In this document: piece by piece, positions 33,765 through 47,100 of the stretch
How the letters are laid out: each line of letters opens with the position of its first letter
How positions within the stretch are numbered: position 1 is the first letter of the stretch
Assembly: GCF_003576645.1 (NCBI RefSeq)
Contig: NC_044917.1
Coordinates: 10,717,338 to 10,781,337 of the forward strand
DNA length: 64,000 nt
Reading direction: 5' to 3'
Source of the DNA: Ipomoea triloba
Taxonomy: Eukaryota > Streptophyta > Magnoliopsida > Solanales > Convolvulaceae
Position numbers and translations under genes: made by a program
The notes under the pieces: model-generated
The model's database searches: none
Told to the model about the DNA's origin: nothing
The model's input: the letters and a program-made list of their open reading frames with translations, nothing else

Positions 33765-34026
33765 ATTATTGTGTGGACCATGACCCACATAGATGTATGG
33801 ACCATGAATATAAGGTACATTTTTATTATACTAAAAGTACATTATTTTTGTACTGAAGGTACATTATTTCGTAGTATATATAAAATAATGTACTTTTAGT
33901 ACTTAAATAATGTACTCTAAAATAATGTACTTTATATACAAAAATAATGTACTTTTAATATATTTTAAAAATGTATTTCTTATTTATGGTCCACATAGTT
34001 GTGTGGACCATGGTCCATGCAATAAT
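33765..34026. mobile_element. AT-rich MITE with TGGACCATG termini
   Basis: Left end AATTATTGTGTGGACCATGA is mirrored at the right by TGTGTGGACCATGGTCCATG...CAATAATAATT. The interior is built from AATAATGTACTTT words. The copy at 19641-19860 belongs to the same family. There is no coding capacity. Confidence 0.55.
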
Positions 34027-34970
34027 AATTTTAATTAGGCCCTAACCCTCCCCACCATGGAATGGTTTAGGGTTGGCCCGTGAGTTTCAACCCGCTTTTG
34101 ACCCCCCCCCCCCTCCCTATCCCCATCATAGTTATTTTTTTCCACATTAATTTACTTTATGATTATTCCATCTATTTCATTTTACACACCAATCATTTTC
34201 AATGTTCAGAAGTCAAAGGAAAAATATCAGTTTTGGTCTTTTAACTATACCCCTACCCACATTGTATCTAGACTTGATCTTTGAATTATTATTTTATTCA
34301 TTTTTTTCCTTTTCAATTTTCTTTAAAATTACGATTTTAACTGTGTAACTCACAAAATCAATCATATTTAACAAAAAATGCTACAATACAAATATTGGCA
34401 AGGGCCACTGTGTAATTTCACTGATCTTTCTCCATTTTCCTCCCGCAGATTGCCTCATATTCACTAAATTTACCTCTACACAAATTGTCAGATCGAAGTG
34501 TGAAGACGCCTGCTTTGTGAACGATTCCACCTTTTGTCCTAAGACTAGCTAAATTAAATTAGCATATAAAGGCATAGTGGTTGTAATTAAGTAACTTTAA
34601 TAGACTCTTATTAAACACAAAATGAGAGTTAAAGGTGGTTAATATGCTGGGTGCGGCGTGGTTGACCAAATATACAGTGTAATGTCAGCGTAGAAGTGAA
34701 GCCATAGGAAGATTTTAGTGAAAGTAGAAAGTAAAAGGAAGGGTTGGGTTGTTGAAGACTATAGTGTAGAGGTCCCCATTCTGCAGGTTAAAAGAAGCAT
34801 CAAATTAAAAGGTTTGCCTCTGAAATCATTTGAATGGGAGGGATCCAACGTTCTTCCACACACTACATTAAAGTTGTCTTTCCACCCTTTTCCATTTCAA
34901 AATCTCCCAACGTTCACTATTTAATTACTCTCACCATTTATATTCTTTCATCATTTATTATAGGGAAAAT
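34027..34970. other. Intergenic DNA, no gene seen
   Basis: No exon or element boundary is recognised. A C11 run lies at 34104-34114. The 68-codon frame at 34718-34924 has no domain. Confidence 0.4.
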
Positions 34971-35607
34971 GGTCAAATAGGCCTTCGAACATTTCATAAA
35001 AAGTCAATTAGGTCCACGAACTTTTAAAACGTGCAATTAGACCCTCAAACATGTCAAAATAAGGCAGTGAAGCCCACGAACAGGTAATTGACCTGTTATT
35101 ACCGGTCATTTGAATTTTCCGGCGACCAGCGACACTTTCCGGCCACTGACGACACAATCCGGCGACCGGCGACGACTGAATCGTCGCCGGTCACCATCTC
35201 CGGCGAATGGCCGCCTTCTCCGTGAAGAAGGCAACCATGGCGACCAGATCTGGTCACCTTCTCCGTGAAGAAGGTGGTCACGCCTTCTTCACGAAGAAGG
35301 TGACCAGATCTGGTCGCCTTCTCCGTGAAGAAGGCAACCAGATCTGGTTGCCTTCTTCACGGAGAAGGCGGCCATTCGCCGGAGATGGCGACCGGCGACG
35401 ATTCAGTCGTCGCCAGACTGTGTCGTCGGTGGCCGGAAAGTGTTGCCGGTCGCCGGAAAATCCAAATGACCGATAATAACAGGTCAATTACCTGTTCGTG
35501 GGCTTCATTGCCTTATTTTGACATGTTTGAGGGTCTAATTGCACGTTTTAAAAGTTCCTGGACCTAATTGACTTCTTATGAAATGTTCGAGGGCCTATTT
35601 GACCCTT
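34971..35607. mobile_element. Long GC-rich foldback element, MULE-related
   Basis: The two halves are inverted copies over nearly the whole 637 bp. Left GTCAAATAGGCCTTCGAACA and right CGAGGGCCTATTTGAC mark the outer arms. GGCGACCGGCGACGA and TCGTCGCCGGTCGCC-like blocks lie further in, and nested GAAGAAGG/CCTTCTTC and CCAGATCTGG palindromes form the centre (about 35208-35370). The outer termini resemble those of the Pack-MULE 2 kb away. The right end lacks a short block present at the left, so the exact limits and target duplication are uncertain. The short open frames inside are by-products of the palindrome. Confidence 0.75.
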
Positions 35608-35609
35608 AT

Positions 35610-38100
35610 ACGTGTATGCACTCTCATTTTACTCTATACTCTTTTATTTGATGCAACGACTGATTATTAATCAAATAATATTATATGTATCTTACTTTTT
35701 ATTCTGATCTAATTTGTTATAATCTTAATACCTACGTGACACATTTTAATTGATTTTTTAAAAAAAGACGACATGCTATTTTTATCTTTTCTTTTTCTTT
35801 TCCCAATATGCATAGAGAGTTTTACTTCTCGAGAGTACCTGTATAATTTTTCGTATTACTTTTACAAAACAAATTGAAAGATTCTATTTTTTATTTGTTT
35901 TATCTATATTTTTGTTTTTTCTTCTTCCTCTGTAGGCTGCCTAACATTAATAAATATACACGGGTATTAGTATTTTATTTAATGGTTTTTTTTTTATTGC
36001 AAAGTAGTTTTAAAAGTTTTTATATTATTTTTTGTAACAATGTTCAGAGAACCCTGAGATTAATTTGGATCTCACCTAATTGTTTTTTATGGCAATTCAT
36101 TATTTATTCATTGTATGAGATCTATGTTGTGGGCATTGCACAATTGTCATCCAGAGATTGAAACAGTTTTGCTTTGGAGGGGGTGGACTGCTACTTGTAC
36201 TCATTTCAGCCAGTTTCTCCACTTTAAACTTTAAAGTGGACATGCAACAATAATATATTTGTGCATAAATTTTAAGTTATAATTTAATTTTATTTGATCT
36301 ATCTTGAGGTAAGAGAAGTGCAGGGAAATCTATGTTATTTTGGTCTCCCATACGGTATGTCTACTTTCCCTTGTCTCATAGTTCTTATCAGAAATTATGT
36401 TTATTTAATATTGATTTTGACGTGAGATTCAGAATAATAAATTTTAAATTTAAATTTATTATAGTATATATTTTTAAGAAAAGTGTAAAATGATTATAGA
36501 AGAGTGAAACTAAGCTGTTACATCTATATGTTAATTGAAATATATTTATTTCACTATAATAAATAAAGAGGGTGAGAGGCATTTAAAAATTAAATATTTA
36601 TCCCCGTTAAACAAAAAAAAAAAAGAAAAAAAAAAGAAGAAAGTAAATGCATCCTATATTTGAGAAAAGTAATTGGAAAATGGGCATGAATCCATCATCA
36701 TTCATCAATTCAGCTAGATCTTGCCGCCCAGTCCAACGTTCGGATGGCCCCACTTGTCACGTCGTATATCCCTCCTCACCGCTCGCCACGTGGCAGTATG
36801 TCACTGTTGCCCAATTCAAACGTCACTTGACTCTAGTCTACCCCCATTTCTTCCTACAACCTCGGAAATATTATCCCAAAAACAATACTCAAAGTAAAAA
36901 TATTCTTGTATTACAAATTTAGTTAAAATTGCACTTTTTGTTCCTGAGTGTTCATTGACGTTACATTTTTCATCTCTTTATTAATAAAAATTAGGGATGA
37001 AATTTAGTACTCCATATAACTCAGAAATGAAAAGCGAGCACGAAAGGACGAAAGGTGCAATGCCTATAATAACTTAGGGATGAAAAGTGATCATGATCAA
37101 CACTCAATGACGAATTTTACAATCACCTTATTTAATCAGCGAAAAATTCATCAATATCAGTAAAATATTGTCATGTGTCTCTCAATATTTGTTTTTGACC
37201 ATAGAATTGAAAACTATATTTTACGATAATATCATTGATATTAATGAACGTATTAAACTATTAAAGGAAGAAAGTGTGGCATCACTAATACAAAGTATTA
37301 ACATTACAAGGTGTCTTAGTACACCGTATGACGTAAACTTTTCTAAATATGAAGTTATAAAAAATGCTAAGAAGTGTAATTCTTAAGAAATTATTAAATT
37401 TTTGTATCTTCAATATTTATTAATTAGCACAAATTGACTGATTCTATTTCTCTTTTATTTAATATATATTATACTCATTTACTCTCTTTTTTTGTTAAAC
37501 CCTTACTTAATGTTAATTAAACTTTGACACATTAAATATTATTCTGTATTAGAAATTTTACACTATCTTATTAATAATATTATTGTCGCTCTACCACCCT
37601 GTCATTAGAAGTAAGACTGAATGTTAACTAGTCAACCACTTAAGCTATCCTGACATGAATAGTGCGTCATATATATTTTGTTGGGTAACTAGAGAAACAT
37701 ACCGCCATTACCCAATAGTGTGGACTAGATAAAAGTTTGTCTTGTGATCCTAATCGACAAGAACAAGTTTAGGTTATTCATAAACTTACCAGCTGATCAA
37801 ATCAAGAAAGACCAATAAACAATTTAACAATAAGAGTCGAATTTAAAATATTGTGATTAATTACTCATGTGAATAATATTTGATGAATATTATAATAGAG
37901 ACTACAATATTTATTAGTTAATTACGGCAGAAAGGGAGAGTATTCAATTCAGCGGTCTAAATCCGAAACAAGGAGGCGAAGACGAGAGTAGAGAGTTTGT
38001 TTTTGTAGGGTATCATCACCTTATTTTAATTGAGGCCATTCTTCTCTCACTCACTCTCTCTCTCTCTCTCTTGCCTCGCCTGCATTAAATGATATCTCTC
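35610..38100. other. Intergenic DNA upstream of the kinesin gene
   Basis: Mostly AT-rich with no recognised exon. A less AT-rich patch at 36715-36850 carries a perfect 10-bp palindromic G-box GCCACGTGGC (36785-36794) but no gene next to it. A minus-strand family-B SINE-like copy is at 37700-37830. Confidence 0.4.
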
Positions 38101-38327
38101 TCTCATCTTGGGCGTCCAAAATTCGAATTTGCTTTTCTTCTTGTTTACTAAGTGAAGAACACGAGAAGCCCGTCGTTAGTTGTACGGTTGCAGTAAGAAT
38201 CAAGAAATATCAAACTCCCCACGCGATCCATCACTTTCTCTGTTAGTTATAACTTCTCCAGCGGCCAGCCGCCCGGACGGACTTTTAGCTTCCACTTTTT
38301 TCTGACGCCGGCGACGACAAATCCAAC
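38040..38327 (+). promoter_or_regulatory. Kinesin core promoter and first leader exon
   Basis: A CT-rich stretch (38040-38105, long TC runs) resembles a plant Y patch close to a transcription start. The leader exon ends at donor ATCCAAC|GTAAGTAT (38327/38328). The acceptor TTGTTGCAG at 38502-38510 begins the exon with the start codon at 38543. No TATA box was found. Confidence 0.45.
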
Positions 38328-38542
38328 GTAAGTATATTACTGTTCTTGTCTTGTCTGTCCACGGCTCCTCATTGTCAGTATCCCAGTTAAAATATATCTA
38401 CGAATTGATTAAGAAAAATAGCATCAGATCACATGATGCCAAGTCAGAAGACAAAGAAACATAAATAGGTTTCTGTGTTGTTAACGTTCTGGGTGTTTGT
38501 GTTGTTGCAGGCCGGCCTGATTGGATCAAATAAACATTTAAA

Positions 38543-41500
38543 ATGCCGCAGGAAATGAGCAACTTGAGTTCTGCATTTAGCAATTATAGTCCTGGAGGGA
38601 AGTTGAGAGGACTCAAGAGTTTGGTCCATTCTGAAGATACCTTCAATGACCTTGACTTTGCTCAAAGAAAAGCTGAAGAAGCAGGTTAGTTCCTTCTGTA
38701 TTTTTATTTTTATTTTTTTAATTTACTTCCCAAAAAAAAAAAAAAAACTGATAAATCAGCATTATTGAGGTTAACTGCTAGATAGGAAATATTAATGCAC
38801 GTATCCGTTTTATCATTTTGGATGATTTCTTAGCTTGAATCACCACTTAATCATAAATTCATAATACAATTAAGTTGGATAAAGATACCAATTTTGGCAA
38901 TTTAGATTATTTTTTTTTTGTCATTTGATTTGCTTGGCAATCCTTTTTTTTTCCTTTTTTAACACCTTTTGATATAATTAATGAAATTGAAGAAAAAGAC
39001 TGAAAAAGTATAGTAGAATACCATGTAATGTGATAACACATGTGTTATCATTTCAAATAGGTGGTCGCAAGACTAAACTCAGTGGTGGGCGGGGCATTGC
39101 TCTTCTGAGTGGAAAAAGATTGAAAAAGCATTGTAAAATAGATACCACATCGTAAGGTTATGAATATTTCAAAAAATGAACTTGTGAAGATATCTACTAT
39201 TTTTTCAAAATAAAAAATTTACTCCGTAGAAGGCAATTTTAATACGAAAAAAGTAACATTTTTCTTTAAATTTTATTCCGCACTTAAATTTAGTCAAAAG
39301 TAGTTTGAGTGTGGGCTCGTCAGAGATTATTTAACTTTTAACATATTTCAGAATAATTTTTATCCAAAATATAGGAATGTTTCATTATATATATAATAAT
39401 AAATATATTAAAAATAAATTTACGTTATATTAAAAATAAATTTGTATCAAGTCGGTAAACAAATTTGAAGGTGCGTAATATGATTTGGTGTGACCCACCA
39501 AGTTGTCACCTTAAACAACGTAAAATATATTGATACAAGAAAATGGAAAAGGGAAAGGTAGGAAAAACAGGATTGTCCAGCAGAATCATGACTGATGAAG
39601 TTGATTGGGTGATTGACTAATTGAGGTGAGGCGTAATGTTAGAAAAGAAAAAGGGCTACACTGCTGAATCTTTTGCATGTCTATACCCCACGGCGTTTGA
39701 TGACATTGCCACTGCACCTCACTAAATATTGTTATTTCCGAGACAATTCAGTCAAGTTAGTTAGACTGTTAATATATTAATTATAATGTTACAAATTTGA
39801 TTCTGAACCAGAGCAGTCTATTGATCTTATTGGTTTAAACCATTCAATTATAGACAACATAGACTGATTTACCTCTTTGGCGACTAGGATCACATGGCGT
39901 AATTTATCCACACACACCTTTAGATGGTGGGTCTGAATTTCCCTAATAATTCAAAAATAAAAATTGTCCTTACCACTTCCAAAAAGAAAAGAAAATTTCA
40001 TCATCATCATGGTTGCACCGCTGCCACCTAACTTCAAATACACTCCACCAAAAAGCTTTATTTCCCTAACCAAAAATTAAGATGTCGATTACCTTTGTGC
40101 GTTGTGATCAATTAGTTGTCAAATCAAGCCTTATTCTTCATTATAATTCATAATTAATCATGTTAAATATGGGAAGCTACTGTACTTAATATTTTTATAT
40201 TTTGAATTTTACACCTTACTAATAGTAAGTATTTATGAGATTTATGATACGAAGTTAATTGTGACTAACCAAATTGCATGTATTTGCGTAGGAAGATTTA
40301 AGATTAGAGAAAATGTATGATGTACTAACAGTGTACATTATTTGTTATCAAGTTATATTCAATGTTGTTTGCATTAAAAATATTGTATTAATTGGAAACA
40401 AATTTTTATCCTACTAATAGTAGTAAAATGATAATTTTTGTTCACATATTTAATTTCTACCAATTAAGTATTGTGTGGAAAAATGCAGCCGCAAGGAGGT
40501 ACGAGGCGGCGGAATGGCTGCGTCAGATGGACCACGGTGCACCAGCGGTCCTGCCCAAAGAACCCACTGAAGAGGAGTTCTGTTTGGCTCTTCGCAATGG
40601 CCTCATTCTCTGCAATGTCCTCAACAAAGTCAATCCCGGAGCAGTTCACAAGGTACCCTCCATCTTTCTGCTTGCGTATGAACAGAAAGTTTGTCACTTT
40701 CAAGATTTTGTCATCAAATAATGATGCTCGTTGTTTTCTTGATGTTTTTTTTATTAACTAATTGTTGTTTTGTGCTTGAAGGTGGTTGAAATTCCAATGG
40801 TGGATGTGTCCTGTGAGGGTGCTGCCCAGTCTGCTATCCAGTATTTCGAAAATATGAGGAATTTTCTTGTTGCTGTTGGCCGAATGCAGCTTCTTACATT
40901 TGAAGCATCTGATCTTGAAAAGGTTTCCTTTTTTATGTTTGGTTATTCCTCATTATAATGCATTCAGTCTCTATGTAAGATACTGCTAAGATTTGGTAAA
41001 GCTTTATGGGGTGTTTGGTTGCGAGGATGGAAATATGGAATTAAGGTGAAAGGAATTGCAATCCCATGGGAAGGAATAAAGTCGGGTTCGATTCCAACAA
41101 GTGACAATTCCCCTTGGGCCAGGCTCATATGCCTTTCGGAGCGAGTAGGGATTAGTCGTGTGGATTTGGACCGTTAAACGGACAGAGAAAGACCCAGAAC
41201 ACCTCGTGGGAATACACAAAAAAAAAGTGAAATTTAAATTTTAGTGTTTGGTTCGCAAGAATAGAATTACAGGAAATTTCAATAAAAATTCCACTGCTTG
41301 GTATTCATAGGAATTGAGAGGGAATAAGTAGTATGAAGATCAAAATGTCCATATTTATTATAGCAAACAAATGAAACATCAATTTTAGGTTAGAAAAGAG
41401 AAGGATAATTTTGTCTCAAGTATATATATATTTTTTTAATTTTAAAAAATCACGGAATTGAAAATATAAGGGGGAGGCATGGGATTTTAATTTCATGAAA

Positions 41501-43050
41501 ATGAGAGGATTGCAATTCTCTCCAATCAAATGAATGAATTTGCTTGCCTTCAGAATGAGGTAGGGGTGGAATTCTAATTCCCTCCAACTAAACTGGCTAT
41601 TATTTAACAATGAAATCAAAATTGTGGAATATCATAATTGTGTGTAATCAAATGTGATGTTAATTCTTTCAAAAAAAAATGTGATGTTAATTGGTAGAGT
41701 GGTATTAAGTGTGTGTTGAGGTTTAAAATTTGTGAATGCATAGGGTGGCTCATCCAGCAAAGTTGTGGACTGCATTTTATGCCTGAAAGGGTACTATGAA
41801 TGGAAGCAAGCTGGAGGAATTGGAGTTTGGAGGTATGGTGGAACTGTGAGGATCACATCATCCCCTAAGGCATCCTCATCTTCATTTGCTGGCAGCGATA
41901 GCGCGGATGAGTCACTGGATGATTCTGAATCGTCTAATTTTGAACAACTACTGGAGTTTCTGCAGCTACCTAGTGAATTCTCGGCTGAAGAATCCAGTGC
42001 AGCCAATGCTATGGCCTTCTTCTTTGATCGCTTTGGTCTTAGTCTTCTAAAAGCTTATTTAACGGAACGAAATGGGATTGAAGATTTGCCTTTGAATTCA
42101 ATGGTAGGTAAGCCCAGCTCAATTTCTTCAGTTAATCTCCAATAAAATGTGAAGAATAAAATGTTGTACACTTTTCAAATTTAGATGCTATGGAACGGAT
42201 TTTCTATTCCATTTAGTTTAATGGTGGAAAATTTGTAGGTGATTGATGCTGTGCTAAGGAAAGCCGTAAGGGACTTATCTGGATTGCTGGTTTCTCAAAG
42301 CAATCAGGTACTTTTATAGCTTTATGGCTTATTGTCTTATTGCATCCAAATAAATTCATTCTTCACGTTTATTGTGGTCAAATAACACTCTTTTCATCAC
42401 TCGCAGCTTAGAGTGCTACTCAAGCAAATATTGGGTGATAACTGCAGTCCTATATCAAGATCTGAATTTCTGGAAGCCATATCTAATTACCTTAGCCATA
42501 GAACGAGTTTGATCTCAAGTGATATCTCCAAATTCTGCATTTGTGGTGGAAAACGTGAACTCAGCTTGCATAGCATCAGTTATTCAGCTAGTAATGAAGT
42601 AGTTGATCTCCACCAAAAAGAGTTAGAGGTATGACTATTAACAAATATAGAGAAACTTGATCATTACTGTAATAGATTGAGGAGACTAAAAATGAAGAAG
42701 AATCAAGACTAATTACGAAACTAATTGAAAAAATTGTAGTTCATTTCTTACCATTTATTTATTATTCTATAAATATTTCAGGAACTGAAAAACTTATATA
42801 GAAGGACAAGGCTAGAAGTCCTGCATTATCAGTCAGGGTGGGAGGAAGAATTTAGACGGTTTGGTAAGACACCAATATATTATCCTTTAGTTCTGAATTT
42901 AAAAAGTTGAACTTTAACAATATGATCCCCCACTCGAACTCTCAGAGCACCATATTAAAGGCCTTGAAGTAGCTGCTGATTCTTATCACAAAGTTTTGGA
43001 CGAAAACCGTCAGCTCTATAATCAAGTTCAAGACCTTAAAGGTGAGTTAT

Positions 43051-43097
<47 letters not shown>

Positions 43098-44053
43098 NNN
43101 NNNNNNNNNNNNNNNNNNNNNNNNNNNNNNNNNNNNNNNNNNNNNNNNNNNNNNNNNNNNNNNNNNNNNNNNNNNNNNNNNNNNNNNNNNNNNNNNNNNN
43201 NNNNNNNNNNNNNNNNNNNNNNNNNNNNNNNNNNNNNNNNNNNNNNNNNNNNNNNNNNNNNNNNNNNNNNNNNNNNNNNNNNNNNNNNNNNNNNNNNNNN
43301 NNNNNNNNNNNNNNNNNNNNNNNNNNNNNNNNNNNNNNNNNNNNNNNNNNNNNNNNNNNNNNNNNNNNNNNNNNNNNNNNNNNNNNNNNNNNNNNNNNNN
43401 NNNNNNNNNNNNNNNNNNNNNNNNNNNNNNNNNNNNNNNNNNNNNNNNNNNNNNNNNNNNNNNNNNNNNNNNNNNNNNNNNNNNNNNNNNNNNNNNNNNN
43501 NNNNNNNNNNNNNNNNNNNNNNNNNNNNNNNNNNNNNNNNNNNNNNNNNNNNNNNNNNNNNNNNNNNNNNNNNNNNNNNNNNNNNNNNNNNNNNNNNNNN
43601 NNNNNNNNNNNNNNNNNNNNNNNNNNNNNNNNNNNNNNNNNNNNNNNNNNNNNNNNNNNNNNNNNNNNNNNNNNNNNNNNNNNNNNNNNNNNNNNNNNNN
43701 NNNNNNNNNNNNNNNNNNNNNNNNNNNNNNNNNNNNNNNNNNNNNNNNNNNNNNNNNNNNNNNNNNNNNNNNNNNNNNNNNNNNNNNNNNNNNNNNNNNN
43801 NNNNNNNNNNNNNNNNNNNNNNNNNNNNNNNNNNNNNNNNNNNNNNNNNNNNNNNNNNNNNNNNNNNNNNNNNNNNNNNNNNNNNNNNNNNNNNNNNNNN
43901 NNNNNNNNNNNNNNNNNNNNNNNNNNNNNNNNNNNNNNNNNNNNNNNNNNNNNNNNNNNNNNNNNNNNNNNNNNNNNNNNNNNNNNNNNNNNNNNNNNNN
44001 NNNNNNNNNNNNNNNNNNNNNNNNNNNNNNNNNNNNNNNNNNNNNNNNNNNGT

Positions 44054-44148
<95 letters not shown>

Positions 44149-47100
44149 ATAATAATATTCTCAAGTTTAAATTTTCCCTTTACCCAAAGTTAAGGTTTTT
44201 TTGTTTTGGGTTCTTGCCAGGGACCATTAGAGTTTATTGTAGAGTGAGGCCTTTTCTGCCTGAACAATCTGATACACAGTCCAGTGTAGATTACATTGGA
44301 GAAAATGGAGACATCATGATAGTCAATCCTCATAAGCATGGCAAAGATGCAAGGAAGATTTTCACTTTCAACAAGGTTTTTGGAACTCAAGTGACTCAAT
44401 GTATGTCTTCTTTTCAGCTTAGTGATTTTCTAGTCTGATATTAATTCGGTTCAAGATTGTTCATGTCTAATGTGGACAATTCATGCAACTTGTAAACTGC
44501 ACCATCAGCAGATAATATACATATCTGTGACTTGATTTCCTGCAAATCATTCTGAAGCTTTTGGAATGCTACATATGTTTAGAAGATTCTCACCGTTGAT
44601 TTTGTGTTTGCCGAATGCAGCACAAATATATGCTGACACTCAGCCATTGGTTAGATCCGTTCTTGATGGTTACAATGTTTGTATTTTTGCGTATGGACAG
44701 ACTGGCTCGGGAAAGACATATACAATGGTAATTTGGAATTGCTGTTCTTTTGATCCAATACTTCATAAACATGAGCCTTCTAGACAGATTTCTGAATTCT
44801 TTATATTTCACATTGCTATATTTCTTTCATATTTCCAGAGTGGCCCGGATATGACTACAGAGGATACCTGGGGTGTGAATTATCGTGCATTGCGTGATCT
44901 GTTCTACATTTCACAGACTCGAAGTGACATTATAGAATATGAAGTAGGAGTACAAATGATCGAGATATACAATGAACAAGTGAGAGATCTATTGGTCATT
45001 GATGGGACTAATAGGAGATATCCTTATTCTTTCTCGTCTCTTTTAAAGTCATTGCACATATATATAGATTAATGAAGTTTTTATCTGTGCTACCCTTAAC
45101 AATCTGCACATTAGACGTACGCAACAATTCTCAACTTAATGGCCTGAATGTTCCTGATGCAAGTCTGATTCCAGTTAGATGTACCGAAGATGTTCTTGAT
45201 TTGATGAAAATCGGACAAAAAAACCGTGCTATTGGTGCCACTGCTCTAAATGAGCGGAGTAGCCGTTCTCATAGGTATGCTTGTCAAATTGTTGTCAAGA
45301 ATATAATATATATTCCAGCGATATCCACAAACATTTGCCATTGATTTTCACTCAATGTCCCATGCTTGTGATACCATTTTGCAGTATTCTAACGGTTCAT
45401 GTTCGAGGAAAAGAACTGGTATCGGGATCTATACTGAAGGGTTGTCTTCACCTAGTTGATCTAGCTGGAAGTGAAAGAGTGGATAAATCAGAGGCCGTTG
45501 GCGAAAGATTGAAGGAAGCTCAGCATATAAACAGATCGTTGTCTGCATTGGGGGATGTCATATCTGCTCTTGCTAAGAAAAGTTCACATATTCCTTATCG
45601 AAATAGCAAGCTCACTCAAGTATTACAAGATTCTCTAGGTACACTTTCTTAGAAGATTTCTTCAAAATTAATAGGTTGATGCAGATTTGTGTGAATGAAG
45701 CGTATATGTGACTATTCTATGGCTATGACTAGTAGGCATTTACTAATAGTCTGATCGTAAGAATTTTGACACTCGTATAATGGTGTTTCCTGCTATCTTT
45801 GATCTTTTTGTAGGAGGCCAGGCAAAGACCTTGATGTTTGTGCATATAAATCCCGATCTCAATGCATTGGGAGAGACAGTCAGCACTCTGAAATTTGCTG
45901 AGAGGGTTGCCTCTATTGATCTTGGGGCTGCTCGATCTAGCAAGGAAACTGGTGAAATTCGAGACATGAAAGAAGAGGTCTGAGTTTTCGAATCACTTGA
46001 TTAGTATACCTTCTAAGTTCTATATCTATAAGAAGATGACATTATTTTGCATTTTTGGATTGATTTAGATCTCGAACTTGAAGTTAGCGCTGGAGAAGAA
46101 GGAAGCCGAACTTGAACACTTGCAAAAAGGTGTTAACACCAGAGGCGCAGCATCACCTCTTCGTATGCATAGGAATGGTGCAAATTCTAGCTTCAAACCG
46201 GAATCTAGTCAGCTATCTGTTGATGAAACTCGAAGCACTGAGGTAACTATTATGGAAGTTATTTTTACATATTACTTTCAGCTACAATTATTAACTTTTC
46301 ACCAATTTTTATTTTCACAAAACATGATTTCAGGTCAGAAGCTCTTCCTCAGGTAAACAGCGAAGGTCGCCATTCCCTTCTAAGTTTATAGACAAGGATT
46401 CTATACCAAAAATGTCATTAATTACTGAAGAGGGACCGGTGCCCTCAAATAAGGCAAGATCACCTTCTCCTCCAGTTAGAAGGTCAGTATCGACCGATAG
46501 AGGCGCCCATATCAAGAGTAGGATCAAGCCTGAGATGAGTGAAAACCCGCCAGTTATGAAACTACCCTTTCCTGCTAGAGTTCCTGTCACTGTCAATAAG
46601 TCTCTTACTGGTGTACCCTCTATATTTCCATCGTCGGGTAGCTTGCAAGGACCTCACGGTTCACGAGGGTCGTTGAAGCAGGAAAATATCACCGATGTTC
46701 TTTACAGCCTCCAAAGGATGAATGTGGGAAAAATTCAACCAGACACTGAACAAGAGCAGTTTAAGCAAGTGCTTAATGTAAGGCAAGGCGGAATTAGAAA
46801 AGGCAAACATGATGGCAAGGCAAAGGCTAAGCATCAGTTATCGACTAAAATACAGATAACATCAGACGTTTCTGTGACATTGCTATCTGATGGGAGCTCG
46901 ATGGATGAGGCTCAGAGAAGTGATGCTTCCGAGGCTGAGAATGACCACTACATACCTGTTGGATCACATGCCGGTACCATAAGGATGACGAAGAACCTTC
47001 CAAGGAGCTTCTCAAGAAACTCTCAGAATGTTGAACCAAGGTATCTGATTGATTACTTGCTTACACAATTAATTGGAGTGAATTTGTTCTGATTGGTGAA

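Noticed and set aside
35099..35567. Several short frames repeating TRSG and REEG words on both strands
   Set aside because: They are translations of the palindromic foldback element and mirror each other on opposite strands.
42996..44438. 480-codon frame through the N gap
   Set aside because: It is an artefact of undefined bases and poly-T; exon structure places the gap in an intron.
44941..45120. A GT-AG intron at this kinesin position, using TTG|GTCATT and ATTAG|ACG
   Set aside because: It drops conserved motor residues and shifts the frame; the AT-AC choice restores the family sequence exactly.
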